64,000 bases of DNA from Mucilaginibacter jinjuensis. GTDB taxonomy: Bacteria > Bacteroidota > Bacteroidia > Sphingobacteriales > Sphingobacteriaceae. The stretch is taken from positions 4,712,001 to 4,776,000 of the forward strand of contig NZ_CP117167.1 in NCBI RefSeq assembly GCF_028596025.1. The letters run 5' to 3'. The position numbers and the translations under genes are program-made. The notes below the pieces were generated by a model. The model did no database searches. It was not told the origin of the DNA and saw only the letters and a list, made by a program, of their open reading frames with translations. Below are positions 1 to 9,886 of this stretch, one piece after another (the stretch's first letter is position 1; every line of letters starts with the position of its first letter).

Positions 1-1
1 T

Positions 2-193
2 CCTTCAATTTTGGATAAAACACAGTTTGATGTTATTACCGTATTTGGTAAAACACAGGTAACTTATAAAGGGCACCCGCTTTATGCTTTTGCCAATGAT
101 AAAGCCATTCGCGGCAATACTTTCGGTGTAAATTTCCCTACCGCTGGTGCGGGCATCTGGAAAGTTGTAAACAGCGATACAGCAGCACTATAA
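2..193 (+). CDS. Secreted-repeat lipoprotein, C-terminal fragment (partial)
   Basis: Only the last ~63 codons are in the window; the reading frame is open to the left edge, so the gene starts outside. The visible part contains a stretch of the type G-x-P-L-Y-x-F-x-x-D followed by G-x-x-x-G and a final G-x-G-I-W-K-V. This is the pattern of the 'secreted repeat' lipoproteins (PF03640, COG4315), usually periplasmic or surface lipoproteins of unknown biochemical role. No signal peptide or lipobox can be checked because the N-terminus is missing. A strong terminator follows 25 bases after the stop. Confidence 0.7.
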   Translation, partial: PSILDKTQFDVITVFGKTQVTYKGHPLYAFANDKAIRGNTFGVNFPTAGAGIWKVVNSDTAAL

Positions 194-218
194 ACGCCCT
201 ACACTACCTATCTATACA

Positions 219-260
219 AAAATGGGTGGACAGTATTAAACTGTTCACCCATTTTGTTTT
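219..260 (+). terminator. Rho-independent terminator
   Basis: 16-bp stem (219-234 with 240-255, one G-U pair), 5-base loop, then a T-rich tail. It ends the lipoprotein transcript and isolates the TonB receptor operon. Confidence 0.85.
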
Positions 261-318
261 ATATATAAACTATTATTTCCTGTCCCAAACTGCTCTCTTT
301 TACTCATATCATTCATAA

Positions 319-338
319 TAACTACAACGATGTAGTTA
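319..338. promoter_or_regulatory. 8-bp-arm palindrome upstream of TonB receptor promoter
   Basis: Arms TAACTACA (319-326) and TGTAGTTA (331-338) are perfect inverted repeats with a 4-base centre. The site lies about 19 bases upstream of the -33 element of the TonB receptor promoter. It could bind a dimeric regulator. No Fur consensus was recognised, so the regulator is unknown. Confidence 0.4.
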
Positions 339-356
339 ATTATAATATTTCATTTA

Positions 357-388
357 TTTGGACTTATTCTAAATAAAGATAACTTTGC
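357..388 (+). promoter_or_regulatory. Bacteroidota housekeeping promoter (TTTG-N19-TAACTTTGC)
   Basis: TTTG at 357-360, a 19-base spacer, and TAACTTTGC at 380-388 match the Bacteroidota primary-sigma consensus (TTTG, 19-21 bases, TAnnTTTG). The predicted start is near 395, giving a leader of about 80 bases. The leader holds a 6-bp hairpin (397-402 with 423-428) before the receptor gene. Confidence 0.75.
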
Positions 389-472
389 ACAAAAAACCCG
401 GTATTCGGTCGGCAAACTTCACACCGGGCAAATAATATTGATTTTGCATCAAACTATCATTTAACCAAAACT

Positions 473-2878
473 ATGCAATTTGAAAGAAAATTTACGCTTT
501 CTCGTGTAATAACTAAACTCCCCTATTTTACAGTAATAGTTATGCTATTGCTTATTTTAACTGCAAACTTTGCCCAGGCACAACAAATGGCAACAGGTAT
601 AATTAAAGGTTCGGTAAAAGCATCTGACGGCACACCTGCCGAGTTTGTGACCATCGCCCTAAAAGGCACCTCTTATGGCACAACGGTTAACAGCGAAGGT
701 CATTATACTTTAAAGAATATTGCGCCGGGTAGTTATACCATTTCGGCAAGCTTTGTAGGGTTAAATACCCAAACCAAGCAGATTAACGTTACCGCAGGCG
801 AAACAACCATATTAGATTTTATCCTTACTGAAGATAAAAAGCAATTGGAAGAAGTTTATGTTAAAGACTATAAAGCCAACAAATTTCTACGTAAAGAAAC
901 AGACGACATTGCTAAGCTCCCGTTAAAAAACCTCGAAAACCCACAGGTTTACACCGTGGTTACCAATGAGCTAATGCAAGAACAAATTGTAAGTAACTAT
1001 AACGACGCTTTCAAAAACATCCCGGGTGCCGGCATCCCGTTGGTTTACAATAATGGCCGTAGCTCACAATTATCGCGTGGTTTTACTACACCAAACCTGG
1101 TTCGCAACAGTATTTCGGGCTTCGATTACAACTCCGTTGATCCTGCCAATCTCGAAAAAATTGAAGCCATTAAAGGGCCATCCGGTACATTATTCAACAG
1201 TACTGTTACTTCTTTTGGCGGCTTGTTTAATCGTATCACCAAAAAACCTTACGATACCTTTGGGGGCAATATTGGTTACACAGGCGGTGGTTTTGATTTA
1301 AGCCGCTTAACTGCTGATATTAATACGCCGCTAACTGCCGACAAATCTATTTTGCTTCGTGTTAATACTGCTTTGCACAGCGAACACAGTTTCCAGGATG
1401 CAGGCTATACACGCAGTGTTTTTTTAGCACCAAGTTTTGTTTTTAAAGTAAACGACAGGCTTGATATTTCCCTGGAAGCCGAGTTGAGCAACTATGGCGC
1501 TACATCAGCCTACCGCCTGGCACCTTATGCCAAGAGCAAATATCATAACATCAAAGATCTGCCGATTGATTACGACCGTTCTTTCGCTAATAACAACCTT
1601 AATTATACCTCGAAGCAATACGACATATTTGGGAACATTAATTACAAAATTTCTGACCAGTGGAGATCACAAACTTCATTTGTTAAAACCTATTCAACTA
1701 CCAATGGTTACGTAACCCAGTTTGCATTAACCAGCGATACGGGAATTAGGCGCAATGTTATTAAAGAAGATTTCCCTTATTACGGCGTTGATGTTCAGCA
1801 AAATTTCATCGGCGATTTCAAGATCGGAAAATTACGTAACAGATTGGTTATTGGCGGCGATTATTACAACCAAAAAAGTAACTGGGCGCAGGTTAGCGTT
1901 AATATGCCAATCATCAATTTCACAAAGCCAGGCCTTGCCTACAATAACTTTAACCCGGATAAAGTATCGGCATTGATGGCCGCTGCTCCGCTCACGGCGA
2001 CAAATTACACCCAAACTAATCAAAGTACTTATGCTGCCTATGCATCTGACGTGATTAACTTTACAGATCAATTAAGCGCGATGGTAAGTTTACGTGTAGA
2101 CCGTTTTGAAAACAAAGGTACTTACTATGCCTACAATGACTCGACTGCAGGCAAATACGGACAAACTGCTTTAGCCCCCAAATTCGGACTCGTTTACCAG
2201 GTAATAAAAGATAAAGTATCGTTATTTGGAAACTACATGAACGGTTTCAGCAATAACGGTGGTACCGATGTTAATGGCGGTACTTTTAAACCTTCGCAAG
2301 CCAACCAATGGGAAGGTGGTGTAAAACTCGATTTATGGCAGCACCGTATTAGCTCAACCATTAGCTATTACGATATTTCAGTAACAAACACGACAAGACA
2401 AGACCCGAATAATGCAGCTTTTAGCATCCAGGATGGTACCCAGCTAAGCAAGGGCGTGGAGGCCGAATTGTTGGCCAATCCGCTTACCGGGCTTAATATC
2501 GTAGCAGGTTATGCTTATAATAACAGTAAGTATACCGCCGGTGATGCCAGTATTTTAGGCTTACGCCCTGCCGCATCAGGCCCAGACCGCATGCTTAACT
2601 TATGGATGAGCTACCAGTTTATGGACGGGCAGGTTAAAGGTTTAGGATTTGGCGCAGGTGCTAACCACGGCAGCCAATCGTACCAAACCAATACGCAAAC
2701 CTTTAAATTTGTAATACCTGCCTATACACTTATTGATGCTACCGCGTTTTACGATCGCCCAAAATATCGCATAGGTGTTAAGGTTGATAACCTTACTAAT
2801 CAAAAATACTGGTCGTTCCGTTTGGCGCCACAAAACCCAACCCGCGTTTCGATTAGCATGAACTTTAAAATTAAATAG
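473..2878 (+). CDS. TonB-dependent siderophore-type receptor
   Basis: 801-residue outer-membrane receptor. Signal peptide to about residue 36 (ending AQAQ), a carboxypeptidase-regulatory-like beta-sandwich at ~43-120, a plug at ~150-260 and a 22-strand-type barrel ending in an aromatic/hydrophobic last strand (ISMNF). There is no STN domain and the length is much shorter than SusC proteins. Size and plug pattern fit siderophore (FpvA/FhuE-like) receptors that import ferric chelates with TonB energy. The following PepSY gene is the usual partner in iron uptake. A good promoter lies 85 bases upstream. Substrate cannot be read from sequence. Confidence 0.85.
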   Translation: MQFERKFTLSRVITKLPYFTVIVMLLLILTANFAQAQQMATGIIKGSVKASDGTPAEFVTIALKGTSYGTTVNSEGHYTLKNIAPGSYTISASFVGLNTQTKQINVTAGETTILDFILTEDKKQLEEVYVKDYKANKFLRKETDDIAKLPLKNLENPQVYTVVTNELMQEQIVSNYNDAFKNIPGAGIPLVYNNGRSSQLSRGFTTPNLVRNSISGFDYNSVDPANLEKIEAIKGPSGTLFNSTVTSFGGLFNRITKKPYDTFGGNIGYTGGGFDLSRLTADINTPLTADKSILLRVNTALHSEHSFQDAGYTRSVFLAPSFVFKVNDRLDISLEAELSNYGATSAYRLAPYAKSKYHNIKDLPIDYDRSFANNNLNYTSKQYDIFGNINYKISDQWRSQTSFVKTYSTTNGYVTQFALTSDTGIRRNVIKEDFPYYGVDVQQNFIGDFKIGKLRNRLVIGGDYYNQKSNWAQVSVNMPIINFTKPGLAYNNFNPDKVSALMAAAPLTATNYTQTNQSTYAAYASDVINFTDQLSAMVSLRVDRFENKGTYYAYNDSTAGKYGQTALAPKFGLVYQVIKDKVSLFGNYMNGFSNNGGTDVNGGTFKPSQANQWEGGVKLDLWQHRISSTISYYDISVTNTTRQDPNNAAFSIQDGTQLSKGVEAELLANPLTGLNIVAGYAYNNSKYTAGDASILGLRPAASGPDRMLNLWMSYQFMDGQVKGLGFGAGANHGSQSYQTNTQTFKFVIPAYTLIDATAFYDRPKYRIGVKVDNLTNQKYWSFRLAPQNPTRVSISMNFKIK

Positions 2879-2914
2879 TCAACAAGATTAATCAAGCCCA
2901 CACTGATTATCAAA

Positions 2915-4066
2915 ATGAGCGTTAAAAAAAACACCTTTAAATCCATCACCAATTGGTTGCACCTTTGGTTAGGACTGGCATCGGGTACCGTCCTTATCAT
3001 AGTTGCCCTAACCGGCAGCTTGCTGGCTTTTGAAGCCGATCTGGAACCTGTTTTATTTAAACATTACCATATCGTAGATCCGGTTGGCCAGCGATTATCT
3101 CTGGATAGTGTAGTAACGCTCGCGCAGAATGTTTACGAGGGCCAAAAAGCAAGCCGCATTATTGTACATGCCGAAGCAAACCGTAGTGTTGAGGTACGGG
3201 TAGGTACCAAAGGCGAAAATAATAAAGGTGCTAAATTAGTGTATGTTAACCCCTATAATGGGCAGATACTTTATAAGGGCGTTTATACTAAAAAGTTTTT
3301 TCAGCAAGTGCGTAGTCTGCACAGGTTTTTATTGTTGGGCGATACAGGTAAAATAATCACCGGTATCTCATGTTCAATCTGTTTCTTTTTAACAATTAGC
3401 GGGCTTGTATTATGGTGGCCTGCTAATAAGACGGCCATGAAACAGCGTTTCAAAATTAAATGGAACGCATCGGGCAAACGCCTTAACTGGGATCTGCATG
3501 CCGTAACAGGCTTTTACCTGTCGATATTCTTATTGGTTGTTACTTTTACGGGCTTATTGATGAGCTACGATTGGCTGGAAGATACCTTCCTTAAAATAGC
3601 TGATGGCAAACAAGCAAAAGAAGCCAAAGTAAAAAGCCCATCAAAGGGCAAAGAAATTAAAGCGGGTATTTACCAGGATGTTTTACAACAAACCAACCAG
3701 ATTTACAGTGGTGATGGCTTTGTTGCTTTTGTTGTGCCTGCTAAACCATCGCAAGCTATAACCGTAACCAAAGAAAATACAAACGCGATGGTTGCATCAT
3801 CAGACATAGCCTATTTCGATGGTAAAAACGGCAGCCTTATTAAAAAGGTTCCTTTTGAAAAACTAACGCTGGGTGCTAAATTACGTAAGATGATAACGCC
3901 TGCACATACAGGTAGTTTGCTGGGCTGGCCGGGCAAGGTACTGGCTTTATTGGTAGCCCTATTTACCGCCAGCTTACCAATATCAGGCTTTTTAATATGG
4001 TTGGGTAAACGGAAGAAGGGTAAGAAAAACAGCAGGCCTGCCAGAGCGGTACAGGCAGCGGTGTAA
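2915..4066 (+). CDS. PepSY-associated transmembrane protein (iron-uptake type)
   Basis: 383 residues with four membrane segments (~16-38, ~145-167, ~195-217, ~345-367), the PepSY_TM (PiuB-like) layout. Conserved histidines occur at membrane edges, for example in NWLHLW, RSLHRF, DLHAVTGF and PAHTGS; these are candidate haem or metal ligands. Proteins of this family sit next to siderophore receptors and are thought to act as inner-membrane reductases that release iron from the chelate. It follows the receptor by 36 bases, so one transcript is likely. The C-terminal tail is strongly basic. Confidence 0.85.
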   Translation: MSVKKNTFKSITNWLHLWLGLASGTVLIIVALTGSLLAFEADLEPVLFKHYHIVDPVGQRLSLDSVVTLAQNVYEGQKASRIIVHAEANRSVEVRVGTKGENNKGAKLVYVNPYNGQILYKGVYTKKFFQQVRSLHRFLLLGDTGKIITGISCSICFFLTISGLVLWWPANKTAMKQRFKIKWNASGKRLNWDLHAVTGFYLSIFLLVVTFTGLLMSYDWLEDTFLKIADGKQAKEAKVKSPSKGKEIKAGIYQDVLQQTNQIYSGDGFVAFVVPAKPSQAITVTKENTNAMVASSDIAYFDGKNGSLIKKVPFEKLTLGAKLRKMITPAHTGSLLGWPGKVLALLVALFTASLPISGFLIWLGKRKKGKKNSRPARAVQAAV

Positions 4067-4129
4067 CAAATAAATGCTTGTTTGTTAAACCTTAATGAGC
4101 AGTTGATGTTCATAATAAAAATAAACAAC

Positions 4130-4486
4130 ATGAAAAAACTTATTTTAATAGCATTGCTTGCCACCGGACTAAGTACTTTAACATACGCCAAGGGCGACAA
4201 AACCCCTACCCAAAAAGCTACCGAACAAACAGAAAAGCTGAAGAAAAAACTGAACCTGACTGCCGACCAAACCACTAAAGTAAAAGCGATTTTACTGGAC
4301 AAAGACACTCAGGAAGCTAAACTAAAAAAAGGCAAAGCTGATAAGCAACAAAAAGATGCCATCAAAAAGCAAGCTGACGAGAAGGTAAGCGCTGTTTTAA
4401 CCGCCAGCCAGAAAAAAACTTACGAAGCTTTGAAAGCTGAGAAAAAAGAAGAAAAGGCAAAGAAAAAAGCCGCCAATAAATCTTAA
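4130..4486 (+). CDS. LTXXQ-type periplasmic lysine-rich protein
   Basis: 118 residues from the ATG at 4130; an earlier in-frame start would put 16 residues ahead of a clear signal peptide (MKKLILIALLATG, cut after YA), so I reject it. The mature part is highly charged and helical, with LTADQ and LTASQ motifs of the Spy/CpxP-like LTXXQ class, which act as periplasmic chaperones or metal-stress proteins. The very high lysine content (KKKAANK tail) is unusual for Spy itself. It sits 63 bases after the PepSY gene and is followed by a terminator, so it probably closes the iron operon. Confidence 0.7.
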   Translation: MKKLILIALLATGLSTLTYAKGDKTPTQKATEQTEKLKKKLNLTADQTTKVKAILLDKDTQEAKLKKGKADKQQKDAIKKQADEKVSAVLTASQKKTYEALKAEKKEEKAKKKAANKS

Positions 4487-4510
4487 TAATCTTACTACTA
4501 TAATAAAAAA

Positions 4511-4541
4511 AGAGCATCCAATTTAGGGTGCTCTTTTTTTA
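4511..4541 (+). terminator. Rho-independent terminator
   Basis: Stem AGAGCAtCC/GGgTGCTCT with a short loop, followed by seven T. Ends the TonB receptor operon. Confidence 0.85.
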
Positions 4542-4545
4542 TGAA

Positions 4546-4574
4546 CGAAAAAATCCCCGCCGGGGCGGGGATTT
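4546..4574 (-). terminator. Rho-independent terminator for the SusD operon
   Basis: 11-bp GC-rich stem (AAATCCCCGCC with its complement). On the minus strand it is followed by six T. It faces the plus-strand terminator five bases away. Confidence 0.8.
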
Positions 4575-4673
4575 CAACTAAACAATCTAACAATTTAACT
4601 ACTAACTATTTCCCTTGTATAAACATGAGCAATTGTGGGCGGAGCGCGTTGTTAAATAATTTAGGATATACCA

Positions 4674-6296
4674 TTAAAAGTTAGCTTTACCTGTATCCCA
4701 CCATACACGGGTACCGCCATTATCAGGTCCGCCTAATAATTGTACTGCTTTTTGTACTTCGGCACCGTTGGTGGTATACTCGCTGGCCGGGTATGCTAAC
4801 CTGCGGATCTGGATTTGGGTATCAATTGTACCGTTGCTGTTGTTAATTACAACAGGGAACAGTTTTGGATAACCAGTGCGGCGATATTCAGTCCACGCTT
4901 CCTGGCCTTCCGGGAACATGGCGATCCATTTTTGAGTGATGATACGTTCTAATTTTTGCTCGTTAGTTGCACCGGCATCCCATGCAACTGTAATTGTTGA
5001 CAACGCCGGAGAGTTATTAGCTGCATTAGTAGGATCAACATAAGCTATTGGTTTGCTGGTAGCATCGCTGGCATAGTTACCGGCATTTACACCCCATTGT
5101 GCCATTGATGTTGCAATACCTGTATTATAGTCTGTAGCTACATCACCTGCATTAGCCCAGCCACGTAAAGCAGCTTCAGCTTTCAGGAACCAAACTTCGC
5201 CTGCAGTCATAAACAACATTGGCGAACCTGGCGCAAAACCGGTTCTTGTGCTGGTAATATCCGTATTGATATTCAATATAGAATAACCGCTATACCCTGG
5301 TTTAGAAGTAATTGCAGAACCAATGCGGATACCTTTATAAGTACCTGCAAAACGGGAATCTGTAGCCGGTGAAGCCATAGTTTTCAGGCGCGGATCATTA
5401 TACCCCACCAGGTAAGACTCCATTGGTGCACCCAATGAAATATCAGACCAGCTGGTGCTGATTACGTTAAGCGGGTTATGGTAGCTGCCTCCTGCAATAC
5501 CTGCGTTATCATCATTAGTGGTTAATACACCACCATTGGCTGGGTCAAGCGCTTTAACTGCCTGCGTTTGTGCTGTAGCTGCATCAACCTTTACAATGTG
5601 CATAGCTAAACGTAATCTTAAAGAGTTTGCCAGTTTAAGCCATTTAGTGTAATCGCCGCCGTAAACTAAATCATAAGCAGTAAATGGCTTTTGACCAGGG
5701 TTTGCTTTAATGAAAGTGTTAAGTGCAGTAACTGCTGTATCTAACTGTAAGAAAAACTGGTTGTAAACACTTTTCTGATCGTCATAAGGCGTGTTTATAA
5801 GCGTTTTACCTGCTGCACTATAAGCAATCGGGCCGTATTTGTCGGTGATGCGGTGCATGGTTTCTACCTTTAATATTAAGGCAATAGCCCATTTATCAGG
5901 TGCAGAAGCTTTGGTACCTTTTTTGGCAATATCATTAATAGCGAATAATGATGTGGTGTATCCATCAATAAAGATCTGCTGGTTCCAGCCATCAACCAAG
6001 CTGTAGGTTAAGTTACTAACGTTACCACGAAATGGATCGGGCGACATCATATAGCCAGAATAGCAATCGGCATTTAAGTTTTGATCTAACTGGTAGTTAC
6101 CCTCTTCGCCAAATAAAGCAGTTTGGATACCTGGAAATACCAGCCCCGGATCATAGCTTTTTACACCCGTATTATCTGTATCGTATTTTTCGAAATTCTT
6201 TTTACAACTGTTCAACCCTAATATGCCAAATGCAAGGAGGATTACAATACCGTATTTATAGCCGGTATCTACCATTGTTTTATAATGTTTTTTCAT
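4674..6296 (-). CDS. SusD/RagB-family surface lipoprotein (SusD-like_2)
   Basis: 540 residues from the ATG at 6296. The longer start at 6335 would overlap the SusC gene by 14 bases and push the signal peptide inward, so the shorter form is preferred. Signal peptide with lipobox LNSC, then the all-helical TPR-like SusD fold; the C-terminal half has the EGQEAWTEYRRTGYP stretch typical of the SusD-like_2 branch. SusD proteins cap the SusC barrel and bind glycan or peptide ligands at the cell surface. It is 25 bases after SusC and shares its transcript. Confidence 0.9.
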   Translation of the reverse strand: MKKHYKTMVDTGYKYGIVILLAFGILGLNSCKKNFEKYDTDNTGVKSYDPGLVFPGIQTALFGEEGNYQLDQNLNADCYSGYMMSPDPFRGNVSNLTYSLVDGWNQQIFIDGYTTSLFAINDIAKKGTKASAPDKWAIALILKVETMHRITDKYGPIAYSAAGKTLINTPYDDQKSVYNQFFLQLDTAVTALNTFIKANPGQKPFTAYDLVYGGDYTKWLKLANSLRLRLAMHIVKVDAATAQTQAVKALDPANGGVLTTNDDNAGIAGGSYHNPLNVISTSWSDISLGAPMESYLVGYNDPRLKTMASPATDSRFAGTYKGIRIGSAITSKPGYSGYSILNINTDITSTRTGFAPGSPMLFMTAGEVWFLKAEAALRGWANAGDVATDYNTGIATSMAQWGVNAGNYASDATSKPIAYVDPTNAANNSPALSTITVAWDAGATNEQKLERIITQKWIAMFPEGQEAWTEYRRTGYPKLFPVVINNSNGTIDTQIQIRRLAYPASEYTTNGAEVQKAVQLLGGPDNGGTRVWWDTGKANF

Positions 6297-6321
6297 TGCT
6301 TTTAATTTAAAGAGTGAATAA

Positions 6322-9300
6322 TTATAGCGCAACATTAAGGTTTAAACCAAAATTGCGTGTCGCCGGCTGGTTAAATACGTCTACACCCGAAAGGCCGTTT
6401 CCGGTTGACATGGTAACCTCAGGATCGTAAGGAGCTTTCTTATAGAAATAGATCAGGTTCCTTCCGGTTAATGATAATCTCAGGCTCTTAAAAAAGCTGT
6501 CTTTTATTGGGAATGTATAACCAAGGGCAGCCTCACGTAATCTTACCACGGTTGCGCTGTACATATATTCGCCGCTCACACCATCACGGCCACCAATTGT
6601 ATTATACCATTTCTGAGGATCAACAGTTGATACAGGCTGGCCGGTAGGGCTTACGCCATTTACCGCTACACCACCCGCAGCACGTGCATCACCGGTTGCT
6701 TTTGACACACCGTATTTATCCATCATGGCTTGGGTTAATGATAACACCTGGCCACCAAATTTACCATCAACCAGGAAACTGAAAGTAACTTTGTGATAAG
6801 TGAAACTGTTATTCCAGCCTAATTGGAATTTAGGGTTAGGGTTACCAATTTTAGTGAAGCCGCTGTTTACCTGTGGTGTACCATCGGCACCGATTATAAC
6901 ACGGCCTTGTGCATCGTGCTGTAAGGTTACACCGTAAATATCACCAAATGAACCACCTGTAGCTAAAACAGACTCGTAGCTATTGTTTAAGCTTGGTGTT
7001 AAGATAAATTGACTGATACCATCTTTAGAGTCAACATCAATTACCTTGTTGTTGAAAGTTGAACCGTTGAATGAAGTATTCCAGTTTAATTTATCGCCTC
7101 TTAATACATCGTATCCAACTACAAACTCAATACCCGAGTTTTGGATATTACCCGCATTTACATAACCTGCACCATAAGTAGTTACAACAGATGGGGCGAT
7201 TTTGAAGAACTGGTTCCTGGTGTTTGATTTGTAATAAGTGAAGCTTGCACTTAACCTGTCGTCGAAGAAACGCAGATCGGTACCAAACTCGTATGATTTT
7301 GTTCTTTCAGGTTTTAACTGAGGGAATGGAGCTACAGAGTTTAAGTTAACGCTACCACCTGTACCAAAGTGAGTTAATGGTGCAGTAACATAGTTTGGCA
7401 CGGTGTTACCTACCTGCGCATAAGTACCTCTGATCTTAGCGTAAGTAATCTCTTTCGGTAAACTGAACATTTGGTTCAGGATGAAAGATAAACCTGCTGA
7501 TGGATAGAAATATGATCCGTTAGGTGTAAATGCTAAGTTAGACGACCAGTCGTTTCTGGCGGTTAAGGTTAAATAAGCCCAGTTTTTATAAGAGATGTTG
7601 GCATTACCAAATAATGATTGTATTTGGTTGTGGTTTGCCTGTAAAGTAGTAACCGGCGGAGCGCCAGCTGCCGATGTAAGGTTTTCTGGGATAAATACGT
7701 TTGGTACTAATAAACCGGTACCGGCATAATTATTATTAACATCGGGGCCAATGCTTGTACCGCTGGTTATAGCGTCTGTTACACTCGCGCCCAATACTCC
7801 GTCAACTTTAAAGTCAGATTTCATTGGCACGCTAAAGGTTAATAACGCATCGCCGTATTTTTGCTCAGTTGTTTGGTTAGAAAGTAAGAACTGTCCGTTT
7901 GCCCTTGCATAAACCGGATTAGTGCTGGCGTACAGGTCTTGTTCGTAAACATCAGTTGTGCGGTCTAAATTACCCCTAACCTGTAAGCTTAACCAGTTCG
8001 TAAACTCATATTTCAAGCTTCCGTTAATTAACAAGCGGTTACGCTGGGCAACAGAAGGGTCGCGGTTAATTGTCCACCAAGGGTTTTGCTGAACGTCTTC
8101 GTTAAATGCCCAGTTTTGAGTTGGTGCACCATTGCCACCCATTACCGGCGGTATTTCGAAGTTGTTTTTGTACGGAAGGATATCCAGACCGCGAGGGAAT
8201 AAATACAAACCTGTTAATGGGTTTAAGTATAAACCTAAGCCAGGTGCGTTATTAATCTTCTGATCAATGTAGTTAACGTTTCCGTCAACAGTTAATTTGT
8301 TGTTGAAAAACTTAGCCGTTTCACGTAAGTTAAAGTTGTTACGTACTAATTTGTTGGTTGGCTCAATACCGCGGGCATCGGTATTTGCGTAAGAGAAGTA
8401 GGTTTGCGCCACTTCGTTACCACCCGACATGTTTACAGAATTAGTCCAGTTTCTGCCTGTTTGATAAAAATCAGACAGGTTATCATGAGCACCGCTTATT
8501 GGCGCACCCCAGCTGTAAGTAGCACCCGGAGCTGTTTGCCCATAGCTATTTTGAAACTCTGGTTTATCAGCAATTTTGTTAATTGTGAATGATGAGTTAT
8601 AGTTAACCTGTGTTTTACCTGCTTTACCTTTTTTGGTAGTGATTAAGATTACACCATTTTGTGCCTGGCTACCATATAATGCAGATGCAGACGCACCTTT
8701 TAACACAGAGATGCTTTCGATATCCTCGGGGTTAAGGTTTGATATACCATCGCCGCCATCCTGGTTAGTGTTAGCCGCCATAGAGCTACCACCCTGGCCT
8801 ACTGTTGTACCATAAGTACTGTTTGGCTGGCCGTTTGCGTTTGATCCGTTAGAGATTGGAATACCATCAATAACGTATAAAGGCTGGTTATTACCACCGG
8901 CAGATTTGTTACCGCGTAAAATTACTTTGGCAGATCCACCTACGCCCGATGCGCTTGGAGAGATAGTTACACCGGCAACTTTACCGCTTAATGAGTTCAT
9001 TAAGTTATCGCTTTTTACACGGGTAAGCTCGCTGCCTGCAACCTGCTGAGTTGCGTAGGTTAATGATTTTTCTGATTTTTTAATACCTAACGCTGTTACA
9101 ACAACCTCGCCCAGTTGCTTAGAATCTTCAGCAAGTACTACATTCATGGCATTACCTGCTACAGGCAATTCTTTTTTAGCGTAGCCGATGTAGTTGAAAA
9201 CAAGTACATCGCCAACATTGGCATCAATGCTAAAACCACCGTTTGCATCGGTAGTAACACCTTTTTGAGTACCTTTAACAGTAACCGTAACACCAACCAA

Positions 9301-9741
9301 TGGCTGGCCGGCAGCATCTTTTACTGTACCGCCAATTTTGGCAACGTTAACATCGCTTGTTTGTGCCTGGTCTATCTGGGGCATATCGGCAGCGTTTTGT
9401 GCCACGCCTATATAATTACCTACTACTTTAAACTGTAGCTGGGTTTTGTTTTGCAGTTGGTTTATCACAACGGGCAGCTGCTCGTTTTTTACGTGAAGGG
9501 TAACAGAAGGCAATGCATTGATCACTTGTTCGTCATAAACAAAGGTCACTTTTGCCTGCTGTTCTATGGTTTTAAAAACTTGTTTGATACTGGCCTTTGT
9601 GAGGTTCAAGTTTACTTCCTGAGCCCTTGTGCCTGTGGCCATTAAGAGCGAAGTACAACATATTTGTATGCCAATAATTATTGTAGAAATGCGCATGCAT
9701 TTTCGGAGTATGGGCAATACTTTGCCGTAAAAATTTATCAT
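6322..9741 (-). CDS. SusC/RagA-family TonB-linked outer-membrane protein with STN domain
   Basis: 1139 residues. Signal peptide (cut after GTRAQ, ~41), STN/secretin-TonB domain (~44-95) that normally contacts a FecR anti-sigma factor, carboxypeptidase-regulatory-like domain (~135-215), plug with the SusC hallmark GGSAKVILRG and PLYVIDGIPI, then the barrel. This is the nutrient transporter of the pair, importing oligosaccharides or peptides. The STN domain together with the upstream FecI/FecR genes implies substrate-triggered trans-envelope signalling. No degradative enzyme is encoded next to it, so the substrate is not predictable. Confidence 0.93.
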   Translation of the reverse strand: MINFYGKVLPILRKCMRISTIIIGIQICCTSLLMATGTRAQEVNLNLTKASIKQVFKTIEQQAKVTFVYDEQVINALPSVTLHVKNEQLPVVINQLQNKTQLQFKVVGNYIGVAQNAADMPQIDQAQTSDVNVAKIGGTVKDAAGQPLVGVTVTVKGTQKGVTTDANGGFSIDANVGDVLVFNYIGYAKKELPVAGNAMNVVLAEDSKQLGEVVVTALGIKKSEKSLTYATQQVAGSELTRVKSDNLMNSLSGKVAGVTISPSASGVGGSAKVILRGNKSAGGNNQPLYVIDGIPISNGSNANGQPNSTYGTTVGQGGSSMAANTNQDGGDGISNLNPEDIESISVLKGASASALYGSQAQNGVILITTKKGKAGKTQVNYNSSFTINKIADKPEFQNSYGQTAPGATYSWGAPISGAHDNLSDFYQTGRNWTNSVNMSGGNEVAQTYFSYANTDARGIEPTNKLVRNNFNLRETAKFFNNKLTVDGNVNYIDQKINNAPGLGLYLNPLTGLYLFPRGLDILPYKNNFEIPPVMGGNGAPTQNWAFNEDVQQNPWWTINRDPSVAQRNRLLINGSLKYEFTNWLSLQVRGNLDRTTDVYEQDLYASTNPVYARANGQFLLSNQTTEQKYGDALLTFSVPMKSDFKVDGVLGASVTDAITSGTSIGPDVNNNYAGTGLLVPNVFIPENLTSAAGAPPVTTLQANHNQIQSLFGNANISYKNWAYLTLTARNDWSSNLAFTPNGSYFYPSAGLSFILNQMFSLPKEITYAKIRGTYAQVGNTVPNYVTAPLTHFGTGGSVNLNSVAPFPQLKPERTKSYEFGTDLRFFDDRLSASFTYYKSNTRNQFFKIAPSVVTTYGAGYVNAGNIQNSGIEFVVGYDVLRGDKLNWNTSFNGSTFNNKVIDVDSKDGISQFILTPSLNNSYESVLATGGSFGDIYGVTLQHDAQGRVIIGADGTPQVNSGFTKIGNPNPKFQLGWNNSFTYHKVTFSFLVDGKFGGQVLSLTQAMMDKYGVSKATGDARAAGGVAVNGVSPTGQPVSTVDPQKWYNTIGGRDGVSGEYMYSATVVRLREAALGYTFPIKDSFFKSLRLSLTGRNLIYFYKKAPYDPEVTMSTGNGLSGVDVFNQPATRNFGLNLNVAL

Positions 9742-9824
9742 ATTTGTATGGGTTTAATGTCATAGTTAAACTGAGCCAACTGTATATGGGTCTCAAGCAT
9801 GTGTACAGTGTGGCTAATCTTATT

Positions 9825-9876
9825 GCCGGGAACATTCGCAGTGTTTCCGGCTTTTTTTCCCGCTTAGCTGCTAAGC
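9825..9876. other. Two consecutive hairpins between fecR-like and susC-like genes
   Basis: A 10-bp stem (9825-9834 with 9842-9851) next to a T-run on the plus strand and a second short hairpin (9862-9876, GCTTAG/CTAAGC). On the coding minus strand the T-run precedes the stem, so it is not a classic terminator for fecR; it may lower readthrough or protect mRNA ends between the regulator and the highly expressed transporter. Confidence 0.4.
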
Positions 9877-9886
9877 CAAAGAATAT

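Noticed and set aside
3811..4308. 165-codon minus-strand open frame
   Set aside because: Lies antisense to the PepSY gene and the LTXXQ gene, both of which have clear family features; no protein-like domain.
9825..9858. Plus-strand terminator
   Set aside because: Stem plus T-run looks like one, but no plus-strand gene ends there; kept only as a hairpin.
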